The notes beneath the pieces were generated by a model that saw only the letters and a program-made list of their open reading frames with translations, made no database searches and was not told where the DNA came from. A stretch of 64,000 nucleotides of DNA. Source: Blepharisma stoltei. Its lineage: Eukaryota > Ciliophora > Heterotrichea > Heterotrichida > Blepharismidae. Below are positions 49,556 through 59,900 of the stretch, piece after piece. The position numbers and the translations under genes are program-made. How positions within the stretch are numbered: the stretch's first letter is position 1; each line of letters begins with the position of its first letter. The DNA is taken from assembly GCA_914767885.1 (NCBI GenBank), contig CAJZBQ010000024.1, positions 682,001-746,000 of the forward strand, read 5' to 3'.

Positions 49556-52310
49556 AAGAAAAGAGCTAGTGTTTCACATCAATAAGATATCATCATGTAC
49601 TATAAGTAACTCATAATAAGGAGCAAAAAAACCCATTAAATTTGACGGTAAATTTTTTTTTTTTATGTCTTAATGAAAAAAGCTTGTTGGTTATATAAAC
49701 TATGATACTGTTAAGTCTATTAAATAAGCAACTTATATGTACTAGAAATAAGATCTGACAGTTTCATATAATAGCAAACTGACGTTGTACCTTGTTTGCA
49801 ATTCCATTCTGAATATATTAAAAAATCAATAAACGCTTCTCTTAATAAAAAAATAAATCATTATGTCATTAAATTGGGTTTAAGTCATCTCAGTAAAAAA
49901 CGAATTTCATCTCTTTTTCTCAAGAGACAACGGTTTATTAGGTGCTGCAAAAACCTGCTTAAAAAGATCGTTATATTTGCGCAAAAATTAATATAATTTC
50001 TGCACCGATTTGCGTTGCAACACACATTAATATAGTGAAACGATGCTTTATTTTGATCCTTATTTATATTAGATTTTATGTCTTATATAAGAGAATTCAA
50101 TATGATCTAATATTTCGAAACTATCTTATCTTATCTAGAATCAAGCGGTCATCCCGCCGACGATCCTTATGGATCGATTTTTATTCATGTCGTTATTTTC
50201 CTCTGAGTCATCACTGGTGCATCCTTGAATGTGATATGCACTGCAGCTCTTATGAGCTTTTATTCTTTTCTTCCAATTCTTCCAGTTCTTCCAATTCTTC
50301 CAGTTCTTCCGATTCCTCCAATTCTCCAAATTCTTCCAATTCTTCCAATTCTTCCGATTCTGCCGATTCTTCCACCCCTTTCCATTCTTTCACTTTGCTC
50401 CAACTTTTGCATCAAGTTTGGTCTTTGGTTTTTGGGTTGATTTTTGGGTTACCTTTCCCTCTAGTTCCACTGCCAGCTCTAGGTAGAATTTTGGGTTGGC
50501 TTTTGATTTAGGTTTTGAGTTGGTTTTTGGGTTAGGTTTTGATTTTCTTGATTTTTTGGTTGGCTTTTGGGTTATTTTTTGTTTGGCTTTTGGGTTGATT
50601 TTTGGGTTGGTTTTTGGGCTAGTTTTTGGATTGGTTTTTGGGTTGGTTTTTGGTTTAGTTCTTCCATTAGTGCCTCTTCCGTTGCTTCCTTTGCTACCCC
50701 TGATCTTGCTACCCCAATTTCGATTTCAATTGATCGGGCTGAATGAGCGGCCAATATTGGCTCCCAATTATCCAGCACTTCTCCCTTTTGCTTAGCTGCT
50801 CAGAACCTAATTTCCTCAATTAGCAGTTCTTCTGCGTCTCCTTCATCCGCTTCTTCCTCATCTTCATCACTTCAATACTCTTCATTTAACTCATCTTCCA
50901 GCTCTTCTTCAAGCATTCTAATTTCTTCATCATAGTAGTCTATCTCATCCATAATTTCATCAATTTCTGAATCAATTTCATCTTCAGAAGTGTCATAATC
51001 TCACAATCCTTCACTCAAGACTCCATTTCTTCCAACAAAATAAAAAGTATTTCGAAACTATCAGCTCATGAAAATGTGAAATCGTTTGCTCAGTGAAAAA
51101 AACATTAAACAGAGCTCCTTAAAATAGAAATTTATTTTTTTAAGAAAAATAATTTAAAATTTTGTTATTAAATACTTTTAGAGCAAGCTTTGTTTATTTA
51201 TTGCGCTTTTTTTTTACAAATAGTAACAATATTTAAGGTAAATCATACTTATCTCAGTTCTAAGTGTGCCTCTTTCAGTGTCTATTAAAGATATTAAAAT
51301 TATTAAAAAATATATAAAACCGTTTTTCAAGACATATTCTTTCAAAATATATCAAAACGATGACCAAAATTTGCATATTTTTTGGGTTAATTTCCTTAAA
51401 AAAGGTTTTTATAAGTTTTTTAATAATTTTAATATCTTTAATAGACACTGAAAGAGGTACACTTAGAACTGAGATAAGTAAGGTTTTACCTTAAATATTG
51501 TTACTATTTATACAAAAAAAGCGCAATAAATAAGCAAAGCTTGCTCTAAAAGTATTTAATAACAAAATTTTAATTTATTTTTCTTAAAAAAATAAATTTC
51601 TATTTTAAGGAGCTCTGTTTAATGTTTTTTCACTGAGCAAACGATTTCACATTTTCATGAGCTGATAGTTTCGAAATATTAGATCATATTGAATTCTCTT
51701 ATATAAGACATAAAATCTAATATAAATAAGGATCAAAATAAAGCATCGTTTCACTATATTAATGTGTGTTGCAACGCAAATCGGTGCAGAAATTATATTA
51801 ATTTTTGCGCATATATAACGGTCTTTTTAAGCAGGTTTTTGCAGCACCTAATAAACCGTTATCTCTTGAGAAAAAGAGATGGATTTCGTTTTTTATTTAA
51901 CTGGATGAACTTTGACTTATAAACATAACAATTCCGTTTTTTATTGAAGCAAGCGTTTATCGAATTTTTTTTTTTTCATTAGACTCTCGCAAATTATCTA
52001 GACCGTTAGGTTGCATTGATGAATTGCTGGTATCGTCTATTTTGCTTAGTTACTAGGTCTTTTTTATTAAGGATTCAACTGTTTCCATTTTTGTGAAGAT
52101 TTAGAATCTTCTATTTTTGTGATATAAAATAATTGTTTACAGTCAAATTTAATGGTTTTTTTGCTCCTTATTATGAGTTACCTGAAGGACATGATGCTTT
52201 CTTATTTATAAGAGATACTAACTCTTTTCTTTTAATTAAATATTGGTTCTTCATTTTATGGACATCCCGTATCTCTCAAAAGCCAAACGAGCCACGAAAA
52301 TCAACCAAAA
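49480..52310. repeat. Large inverted duplication (palindrome), arms ~0.95 kb
   Basis: Centre near 51366 (TCTATTAAAGATATTAAAA facing its inverse at ~51430). The left arm runs to ~49480, inside the MRH gene's last codons (GGCTCGTTTGGCTTTTGAGA); the right arm ends near 52305 with the inverse. The left arm carries an extra 922-bp insert (50126-51047) absent from the right. Corrected for this, both arms are about 945 bp. Similarity is imperfect (indels, substitutions). The arms have no recognised gene apart from the MRH tail. Confidence 0.88.
50126..51047 (-). mobile_element. Retroelement-like insert with a repeat-rich ORF
   Basis: 922 bp between TATTTCGAAACTATC copies (50111-50125, 51048-51062), with a TTATC-type tail at the left, so oriented minus. 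Reading from the right with TGA as Trp: an acidic stretch (E-E-I-R-M-L-E-E-E-L-E), then Q-K-P-T repeats, then, one frame over at an A run, N-W-K-N-W-K repeats and a tail C-S-A-Y-H-I-Q-G-C. No ATG at the head and one frameshift, so either a decayed ORF or a retrocopy. Function unknown. Confidence 0.65.
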
Positions 52311-52412
52311 GTAGAGACTGGGCCTGTTTGGAGAGAAATGAAAACCATAGTAAGAAAAGGGAAAAACTGGGGAAAATCAGTAATAGCTATATAGACATAT
52401 TCCAATATGAGA

Positions 52413-52588
52413 TATAGGTGTTTTCCCTATATAGCCCGATAAGGGCCGTGGATTCTCTGTGGAATCCCTCTGCTGGTTAAACCAACCAGTGAATTGGTCA
52501 AGCCAACGCACTGAGTTGGTTTGACCAACAGAGGGATTCCACGGGGAAACCACGGCCCTTATCGGGCCATATAGGGAAAATCCCTATA
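52413..52588. mobile_element. Palindromic TATAGG...CCTATA element (copy 2)
   Basis: 176 bp, closely similar to 7472-7647 (GGGCCGTGG...TCTCTGTGG, AACCAACCAGTGAATTGG, inverse at the right). Intergenic, 200 bp upstream of the E2 gene. Confidence 0.9.
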
Positions 52589-52786
52589 CTCAAGGACTGA
52601 TTATGAAAAAGTTTAGGAGATCACTAGTTAAAAATTATTTAATCTGCAAATTATATGCATACATTTCTAACTTAAAAAACATTATAAACCATGCAAAATA
52701 AAAATAAATCGAATTGCTTCAAGCAATAAATCAGCTATTCAAGGATATAAATCTATATCCTTTTAGCCTTCTTTTATTTTATAAAA

Positions 52787-53290
52787 ATGGTCGAAGCATT
52801 TGCATGTGCAAGACTTCAAAACGAGTTCAGAGAACTATCACAAAACGAAGACATAGGATTTTCAGTTGGGCTTATTGACGATAATCTTTTCAATTGGTCT
52901 GTTTGCTTTTCAGGACCTCAAGATACTGCATGGGAAGGTGGACTTTACATGGCAACTTTACGATTTCCCCCTCAATATCCAAACTCTCCTCCAGAAATGA
53001 TTTTTAGGACTGAGATGTGGCATCCAAATATTTTCCCTGACGGGAGAGTTTGTATATCAATTTTGCATCCTCCAGGTGAAGATCAATTTAATCAATATGA
53101 AAGTGCATCAGAAAGATGGAGGCCGATACTGGGCGTTGAAGCTATATTAGTGTCTGTTATTTCAATGCTTAATGATCCTAATCTTGATAGCCCTGCAAAT
53201 ATCGATGCAGCTGTGCAATATAGAAACGATAAATCAGGATACTTAAGAAGAGTGAGAAGGTTAGCTCAGAAATCTGTAGAAAGTCTTTAA
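52787..53290 (+). CDS. UBE2G: Ubiquitin-conjugating enzyme E2, UBE2G/Ubc7 type
   Basis: 167 residues, no interruption. H-P-N-I-F-P-D-G-R-V-C-I-S-I-L contains the catalytic Cys; directly after it H-P-P-G-E-D-Q-F-N-Q-Y-E-S-A-S-E-R-W is the long acidic loop that marks the Ubc7/UBE2G class. A-N-I-D-A-A closes the fold. Expected role in ER-associated degradation with K48-linked chains. Start and length match the family. Confidence 0.95.
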   Translation: MVEAFACARLQNEFRELSQNEDIGFSVGLIDDNLFNWSVCFSGPQDTAWEGGLYMATLRFPPQYPNSPPEMIFRTEMWHPNIFPDGRVCISILHPPGEDQFNQYESASERWRPILGVEAILVSVISMLNDPNLDSPANIDAAVQYRNDKSGYLRRVRRLAQKSVESL

Positions 53291-53443
53291 TTAAATATTT
53301 TATGCATTTAATAGCTAGGATTAAATGCAAAACAATTAATGATAACAATAAGAACCTGCATTAAGTTTAAGCCTATTAAAAAAAAATTTTCTATTATAGA
53401 GCAAGCAGAGATTCCTATTTTAAATACTTTTAAATATTTTTAA

Positions 53444-56329
53444 CTATTGGCGTGGATTTCTCCCCACATAAGAATTTCTTGGGCTTTCAAAATAAGCTGA
53501 TCTTGACAAAGATTCTCTTGTCATCCCATCCCCGCTTTCATTAATCAAGCTATAATTTCTTGTATCCCCAATAAGTTTTTTCCTGCTTTCTTTCATTTCA
53601 TTTTCAATTAGTTCATTTTCTAACGAATATAGCCTTTTCTTAAAATCTAAATATTGGTCATCACATTTCCCTATCTGTCTTTTAATTGAATCTTTTGTAT
53701 TTAAATCCACATTTTGATCTAACTGCTCACTTAGCCTCCATTTTTCACTTTCACACCTTTCAGCTTCTGCTCTTATTCTCATAATTTCGTCAAAAATTCT
53801 TTTAGAATCAATTGCTTTTGATCTCCAGAATTTCGTCATCATATCTTCTAGGTCTCTTTTTTGCTTGACAATTAGTGAAATTTTTCGCTCTAAGCTTTCT
53901 TTTTTGCTTTCACTTAAAGATTTAATGCTTTGGTTTTCCTGCAAAATTTTGCGAATTTCGTCATTTAATTTTTCGTTATCTTCATGCAAATTTTGAATAT
54001 TCGACCTTAGTCCTATAATTTCTCTGTGCAAAGCTGCGATTTCAGTGTGGAGGTTTTCTTTAACTTGAATATTTTGACTATAAAGGTCGTCTAAGCTATT
54101 TTTCAGCATTTCTTCTTTGCTCCTTAACAAATTTTCTTCTCTGTTATGCTCCTCTATATATCTCTGCAAAGAGTTTATCTGTGATTTTGCCTGCTCATTT
54201 TCCCTTGACAGCTGTAAATTCTTTTCAAATTTCTGGAGAATTTCTTCAATGACCAATTGCATCCATCTTTGAACTGAATTTAATTCAGCTGGAAGCTGAT
54301 CCCACGAAGCTAAAAACTCAGCCAAAACGCTTGTGAGGTTTAATTCTTTTGAATTGTCAACTAAGTCTCCTCCAATTTTGCAGCATTCTTCAATTTGAAT
54401 TTCTAAATTATTTTTTTCGTCCTTAAGTTTATCAAAATCTGAGCTTAGCCTGTCATAAGCTTCAGTGATTTTTCTTCTTTCATTTCTTTCGCCATCAATC
54501 TCTTCTCTCAGCCTTTTTACAATGTCATTGAATGAATTTATTGTGATTTCAGATTCTTTTAGGTGCTCGTCTTTTTCTTTTAATTGATGCTTTTGGATTG
54601 CTAAGTCTTTTGTTATTTCTTCTATTTGCAATTTCATTGAAGTGTTTTCATTTTGAGAATACTGATGGTTGGTGCGCTCTTGAGACAGGCATGATTCAAG
54701 GCTCCTAAGCTCGCTAGCATAGTTGTCCCTCTTTTCTGAGGCAATTAGCAGGCTTGACTTATATTTCTCTATTTCGTCACGTAAATTTAAAATTTCATTA
54801 TTAAGATTCTCTATTTCATTTTGCATGATTTCAGAGTTTTTCTGGTTTTCATTTAATCTTGCGTAAAGCCCATTTATTTCTTTGACTTGGCTTTGGTCGC
54901 GCTGATAGGTTTCTTGCTTTTCGTTCCACATTTTTTCAATTTCAAAACGAAGTTCATCAATTTGTTTAAGATTAGACTCGTTCCGGATTTTCAGCTCTTC
55001 ATAATCAAAGGTTTTATTTTCAAGCGTTTTTTGCAATTCTTTATTTTCTGTCTCTAAGCTTGTTAGAGAAATTTGAGCTTGGTTTAGCTGGGACTGGATT
55101 TGGCTTAAATTTATGCTTGTCTGTGCTTCTCTTTTTCTGGATTGTTCCAAAGTTTTTTCTGTTTCATCTAGTTTCCCTTCAGTTAAATTCACTTTTTCAT
55201 TCAAAGCTTCACATTCCCTTTCTATTGACTGCTTCTGTACAGTTTCCCGCTGCAGGTCTTCTTTTATTATAGTAATTTCATTCTCTTTTTCTTCTATCCT
55301 TGCTCTTAAATTATTAAAGCTTTGTTGAACTTCTCTAAGGCTCCTTTCATTTCTTGCATGTTCAGACCTGGAGGATTCCAGCTCTTTTTCGAATTTTTCT
55401 TTGTGTCCTTTTTCTTGGTCTAAATTTTCTTTTAATTTTGAGTGCTCTTCATGCAAATCTGTATGAGAATTCTGAGCGTTTTCGAGGTCTTGGGTAAGTA
55501 TATTGAGTTTATATGTAGCTTCTTCAAGATTTTTTGATAATTCAGAATTTTCTGCTTCAAGTCTATGGATTTCATTGTCATTATATTGCAAAGCAGAGGT
55601 GGCAGTGCTCAATTGTTTTTTTAGTTCATCACGGACATATTCCAATTCTTTACATAAAGCGCTTTTTTGTTCTAAACCTTCGGCCAGTTTATTTATCCTC
55701 ACTTCTTGATCTTTTAGTGTGTGCTGCATCTTGGCGCTGCGTCTTCTATTTTCGTCGCTTTGCTCTTTTTCTTTAGCGTACTGGGTAAATGCATCTGCAC
55801 CTACTCCAGACAGTCCGAGTTTTTCTATATGATTTTCTAATGTTTCTTTTAAAACCTCAATATAGACTTTTTGTTCTTCTGATGCCAAAATTTCTGCTCT
55901 TAAGCTCTCTTCGAGGAGGGCTTTTTCTTTTGACAGGTCTAAAAATTTATGCCGTAAATCTACGTACAGGTCTTCTAAATTTTCGTTTTGGCTGTCTGGT
56001 TTTTTGGATTCTGCGCGAAATCGAGCATTGAATTGGGAAAGTTGGTCTTGAAGAAGGGAAATCTTTAAGTTAGCATCTTCTAGTTGTTTTGATAAAGGAT
56101 TTGAAGAAGTGCCAAGCATGTCTGGCTCGATTGGAAGTGGGTGGCCAGGGATTATTTCAGTTATTCTTGCTTCGCATAGCTCTTTATATTGCTCAAGGGA
56201 TCGTAAGCGGATAGCTTGAGATTTAATTTTTTCTTGAAGTTGAAGCAGTAATTCAGAGTGATCTGGGGTATAAATTTGAGGTTCGTCAGAGGATTCGTTT
56301 GATTGAAATCTTTTGCGCTCAGCTTCCAT
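53444..56329 (-). CDS. Large coiled-coil protein, basal-body-like
   Basis: 961 residues from ATG 56327-56329 (M-E-A-E-R-K-R-F-Q); a longer in-frame start at 56398 adds a hydrophobic, poorly coding leader. Nearly all heptad coiled coil. N-terminal block L-E-Q-Y-K-E-L-C-E-A-R-I-T-E-I then P-G-H-P-L-P-I looks conserved and reminds me of centriolar coiled-coil proteins (CEP135/Bld10 group), but I cannot confirm this by eye. Ser/Arg-rich tail. No intron or IES. Confidence 0.72.
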   Translation of the reverse strand: MEAERKRFQSNESSDEPQIYTPDHSELLLQLQEKIKSQAIRLRSLEQYKELCEARITEIIPGHPLPIEPDMLGTSSNPLSKQLEDANLKISLLQDQLSQFNARFRAESKKPDSQNENLEDLYVDLRHKFLDLSKEKALLEESLRAEILASEEQKVYIEVLKETLENHIEKLGLSGVGADAFTQYAKEKEQSDENRRRSAKMQHTLKDQEVRINKLAEGLEQKSALCKELEYVRDELKKQLSTATSALQYNDNEIHRLEAENSELSKNLEEATYKLNILTQDLENAQNSHTDLHEEHSKLKENLDQEKGHKEKFEKELESSRSEHARNERSLREVQQSFNNLRARIEEKENEITIIKEDLQRETVQKQSIERECEALNEKVNLTEGKLDETEKTLEQSRKREAQTSINLSQIQSQLNQAQISLTSLETENKELQKTLENKTFDYEELKIRNESNLKQIDELRFEIEKMWNEKQETYQRDQSQVKEINGLYARLNENQKNSEIMQNEIENLNNEILNLRDEIEKYKSSLLIASEKRDNYASELRSLESCLSQERTNHQYSQNENTSMKLQIEEITKDLAIQKHQLKEKDEHLKESEITINSFNDIVKRLREEIDGERNERRKITEAYDRLSSDFDKLKDEKNNLEIQIEECCKIGGDLVDNSKELNLTSVLAEFLASWDQLPAELNSVQRWMQLVIEEILQKFEKNLQLSRENEQAKSQINSLQRYIEEHNREENLLRSKEEMLKNSLDDLYSQNIQVKENLHTEIAALHREIIGLRSNIQNLHEDNEKLNDEIRKILQENQSIKSLSESKKESLERKISLIVKQKRDLEDMMTKFWRSKAIDSKRIFDEIMRIRAEAERCESEKWRLSEQLDQNVDLNTKDSIKRQIGKCDDQYLDFKKRLYSLENELIENEMKESRKKLIGDTRNYSLINESGDGMTRESLSRSAYFESPRNSYVGRNPRQ

Positions 56330-56989
56330 AATTATAATTAATGAAAAAAGGATAATATTTTTATTATATGCGCTGGCTAAAAGATTGTTTAAATTCAAAT
56401 TCTGGAATATTAAATGAAAAAATTATCTATATACCTCCAGAGCAGGTATGGCTCGATCTGAAACTCCCCCTCCCCCTCCCCTCCCCCTGACGGTTTCAAT
56501 TTGAACGATATTGTAATTCAAAATGACAAATCCCTCACTAAGGATTTGACAAGTCAAATTTGATTTGTAGATTTCAATAAAGTTGAAACAATCAGGGGGT
56601 TGGGGGGAGGGGAGGGGGGGTTCTAAGGTCGATCTATAACCGTGCTCACGGTATATTATTTAAGTTTTTTTATTTAAAAAGGATGAATATGCGCTATTTA
56701 AATTTTAATATAAAATTTGAGTAATTAAAATCTAATAATAATGCTTCATTCAAAATTTTACTCTTTTTCTGTTTAGATAGTTATTTAAATGCTAGGCAAA
56801 GATTTATCATTATTTTTTGTCTTTTTTTACATCTTATTCCTACTTCTTGTAGTGTAATTAAATGCCAAATATATCATATTAAATTTACAAGCTAGATAAC
56901 ATCAAAACCCATTAGCTATTAAACAATCTTTACCATGTAATAAATAATTATTTTTATTACTCTATAAGCTACACACAATTCAATCCTCT
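56330..56989. other. Intergenic region holding a G/C-tract palindrome
   Basis: 660 bp between the coiled-coil gene start and the cyclase stop. Apart from the inverted-repeat element at 56432-56656, the remainder (56657-56989) is AT-rich without visible features. Confidence 0.5.
56432..56656. mobile_element. Inverted-repeat element with long C and G tracts
   Basis: About 225 bp: outer TATACC ... GGTATA, then GAGCA and GATCGA-like arms, then CTCCCCCTCCCCCTCCCC at the left and GGGGGGAGGGGAGGGGG at the right, then GGTTTCAA / TTGAAAC. Resembles class-1 C tracts but with TATA-type ends. Confidence 0.75.
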
Positions 56990-59900
56990 TTACAGTGCAA
57001 ACAAATCACTAGGAGTTGTCACAAAATAGCACTTCAAAGCTCTGTCAATGCTTTTTGCTACAATTTCTTTATTGAAGTTATATTGCAGCTTATCCGGGAT
57101 CCTCGATTCCAAAATTTCTCTTGTAACCTCACTAACATTGATTTTTCCAGCTTCTCCTCCACTTTCCATTTTATTTGCTAATAATACATCAGGTCCATAA
57201 ATATCATACCTAACAACAGTGGTCCCAATAATCCCTGCAATGACTTCACCTGTGTGGAGACCTATTCTCATGTTAAGGCTTGAGTTGTGCTCTTCATTGA
57301 CCTGATTAATTATATGTATCATTGCTTGAGCCATTTTCAGCATATTCAAGCATTCTGCACTGACATCTCTGTGGATATCATTTGTGATTCCCATCACCAC
57401 ATAGCAATCACCAATTGTATGCACCTTATAAACATTAAATTCTATGCATTTCTTGTCAAATCTCGTAAAAAGATTTGAGAGCATCTCCACAACTTCAATT
57501 GGTGTTTTATCTGAGCTCCAAGCAGTAAACCCAACAATATCAGCAAATAGTAAAGTTACTTGGAAAAGTCTATCTTAAACTTAAACTTAAAATTACTTAG
57601 AGTGTTTAACGTGCTTCTCTGGTTCCGCAGGGTGATTTAACTAACTAAGCCACAAGGGCTCACCCCAGTAGACTCCAATTGGTGACGTCACTGGGCCTTT
57701 CCGATGTCACCCTTTTTATCGGGCCGATGGACCATCCTAAGCAAGTGGCGGCCAACTGAAGGCCAGATCGCACGGGCTGGAAAAGTCTATCAGTTGTAGC
57801 ACGAAATTGCTTATATTTTTCAAGGACAAACCTCGGCATCATAAATGAGAGCAATTGTTCAGTTTTCTGGTTTTCTATGTTCGCAGCTTTGGTAAGATTG
57901 AAATTTATCCTGACTTTTTGCTCTCTTGTATACCCTGCAATTACGTTAATAAATGCAGAACTGGCTACAATGACAATATTCAGTACGTATTCTGATGCAC
58001 CTCCTTTGGTTACTGCAAGAGCAAGCCATGTGAAAAAGACCACAATAAGGGATATGCAGTGGACAATAAAGTTCCCGCCTGATATATGAGATAGGATAAG
58101 AATCAGGTACATGACTTCTAATGCTGACATATCAGCTTGTGCATCAGTGTTATAACCAATGTTAAATAGAACTACAATAAGCAGCCAAACTAAGCAGATT
58201 ACGATCAATAATGGATAGCACCTGAATAAATAAAACTTCCTGTGAACTATTAGGCAAACGACAAGAAATACCACATCAATGATTCTTCCAATCAGTATGG
58301 AATCTTCATTGTAGCCAGAGACATACCATCATTTAAGTCCATAGTACAAAAGCAGCAAGCAATAAGTAAAAACGGCTACGTAAAGACCATAAAATAAAAC
58401 AATGGCGTTTTCTTTGGTTTTGCTGAGCCTCAGCTCTTTTTCTTCGTCTGTTTCTTTGAAGTTAAAATTAATGACTCTATTTTCTGGCTTCCTTTTGGTA
58501 TTTTTGGTATTTTTCATGCTGAAATCAAACTTTTCTCTAAAAGTTTCCTGAGTCCTTTTAGACGAGTTTTCTCCTTCATTGGATGCATTGCTTGCATATG
58601 ACGCTCTTGAACCAGTTGTCAATCCCCCCAGAGAAGGAACCATAAGTGATGGCTTTTTGGAATTTTTTTGTGACTCAATAATGTTATTATCAGGATTTTC
58701 ATCGCTATTTTTGTCTACATAAACATAAAAAGTCTTCATTTTGCCTTTGCCTTTGGCTTCAACTTCATTTTTTAAAAAACTTAACCCTTTTGCATCTCCA
58801 ATCATATTAAAAGTTTCAGTAGTTATCTGTATTTGATTCGGCAAGTCAATAGTAGAGCACATACGAGAAGCTGTGTTTACAGTGTCCCCAACTAATGAAA
58901 ACTGTGGTTTATGGTGTCCTACAACTCCTGCTGTAACTTTTCCGCTATTTATTCCAATTTTTACTTGCAGTTTCCCTCCAAACTTTAATTCAATATTCTG
59001 TACCAAATCTAAAATAGCCAAACTCATCTCAATCCCTCTTCTGGCATGAGGTATCTTCCTCAGATCATCGCTCAAGTCAAACTCAAAATCTTTCAATCCT
59101 GCACAAGCCATATACGTTTTTCCTACAGTTTCAATCTTTGTTATCCCACTGGTTTCACACATCTGATCTAATGTCTGGAAAAATGTATCAAGAAAAGATG
59201 TCAGCTCGTCAGGGTTATATTCTTTACAAATTTTATCAAAATCACATATATCGCAGAATACTATTGTGACTTCTCCTTGGTCTTCTGCAATATATCTTGT
59301 GCCTTCTTTTACACGGTTTCGCACAAATGCAGGGAGAAGTTGGCTGAGAATTGAGTTGTTGCTTTGGAATTCGGCTTCTATGTCGTGGAGAAGCTTGTGC
59401 TCCATACGTTTGGATTTTTCAATTTCACGGGAAGAAATTGAAGATGTGACCGTTACAGCAGCGACTAAGGTGCAGTAGGTTAAAATGTCGAGGGCTACAT
59501 GCTCTGATGAATGGCCTGAGCCGTAAGTAGATACTCCACAAGAAATGATATATAAGCAGACATATAGAAGTTTCCTATGTTTGGCGCTGTAAGGCCGATA
59601 AATTCTGATCGGAATTTATCGGTAGGTTGCACCAAATCAATGCCTTGGTCGGACCAAAAAGCGATTTGGTCCGACGAACTTGGAAAGCTCCTGGGAAAAT
59701 GTCTGCGCTTTTAGCGCTATATAGAGGAAACCTCTATATAATTAAAATATGGCGTCTTCGTCTAGGTATGTCCTCACGGCCATAGATCCTCGGCACATAT
59801 TTTAATTATATCCGGCAAGGTTTTTCTAGCCTTGAAATGGACAGCAATGCTATGGTAGCCAATTCAGCAGGAAGCAGAGCCTAGCCCAAGTCAGAGTTCG

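Noticed and set aside
50035-50795. Ser/Asn- and Phe/Gly-rich plus-strand ORFs
   Set aside because: Mirror of the minus-strand Q-K-P-T and N-W-K repeats inside the retro-insert; the tail orientation also supports the minus strand.
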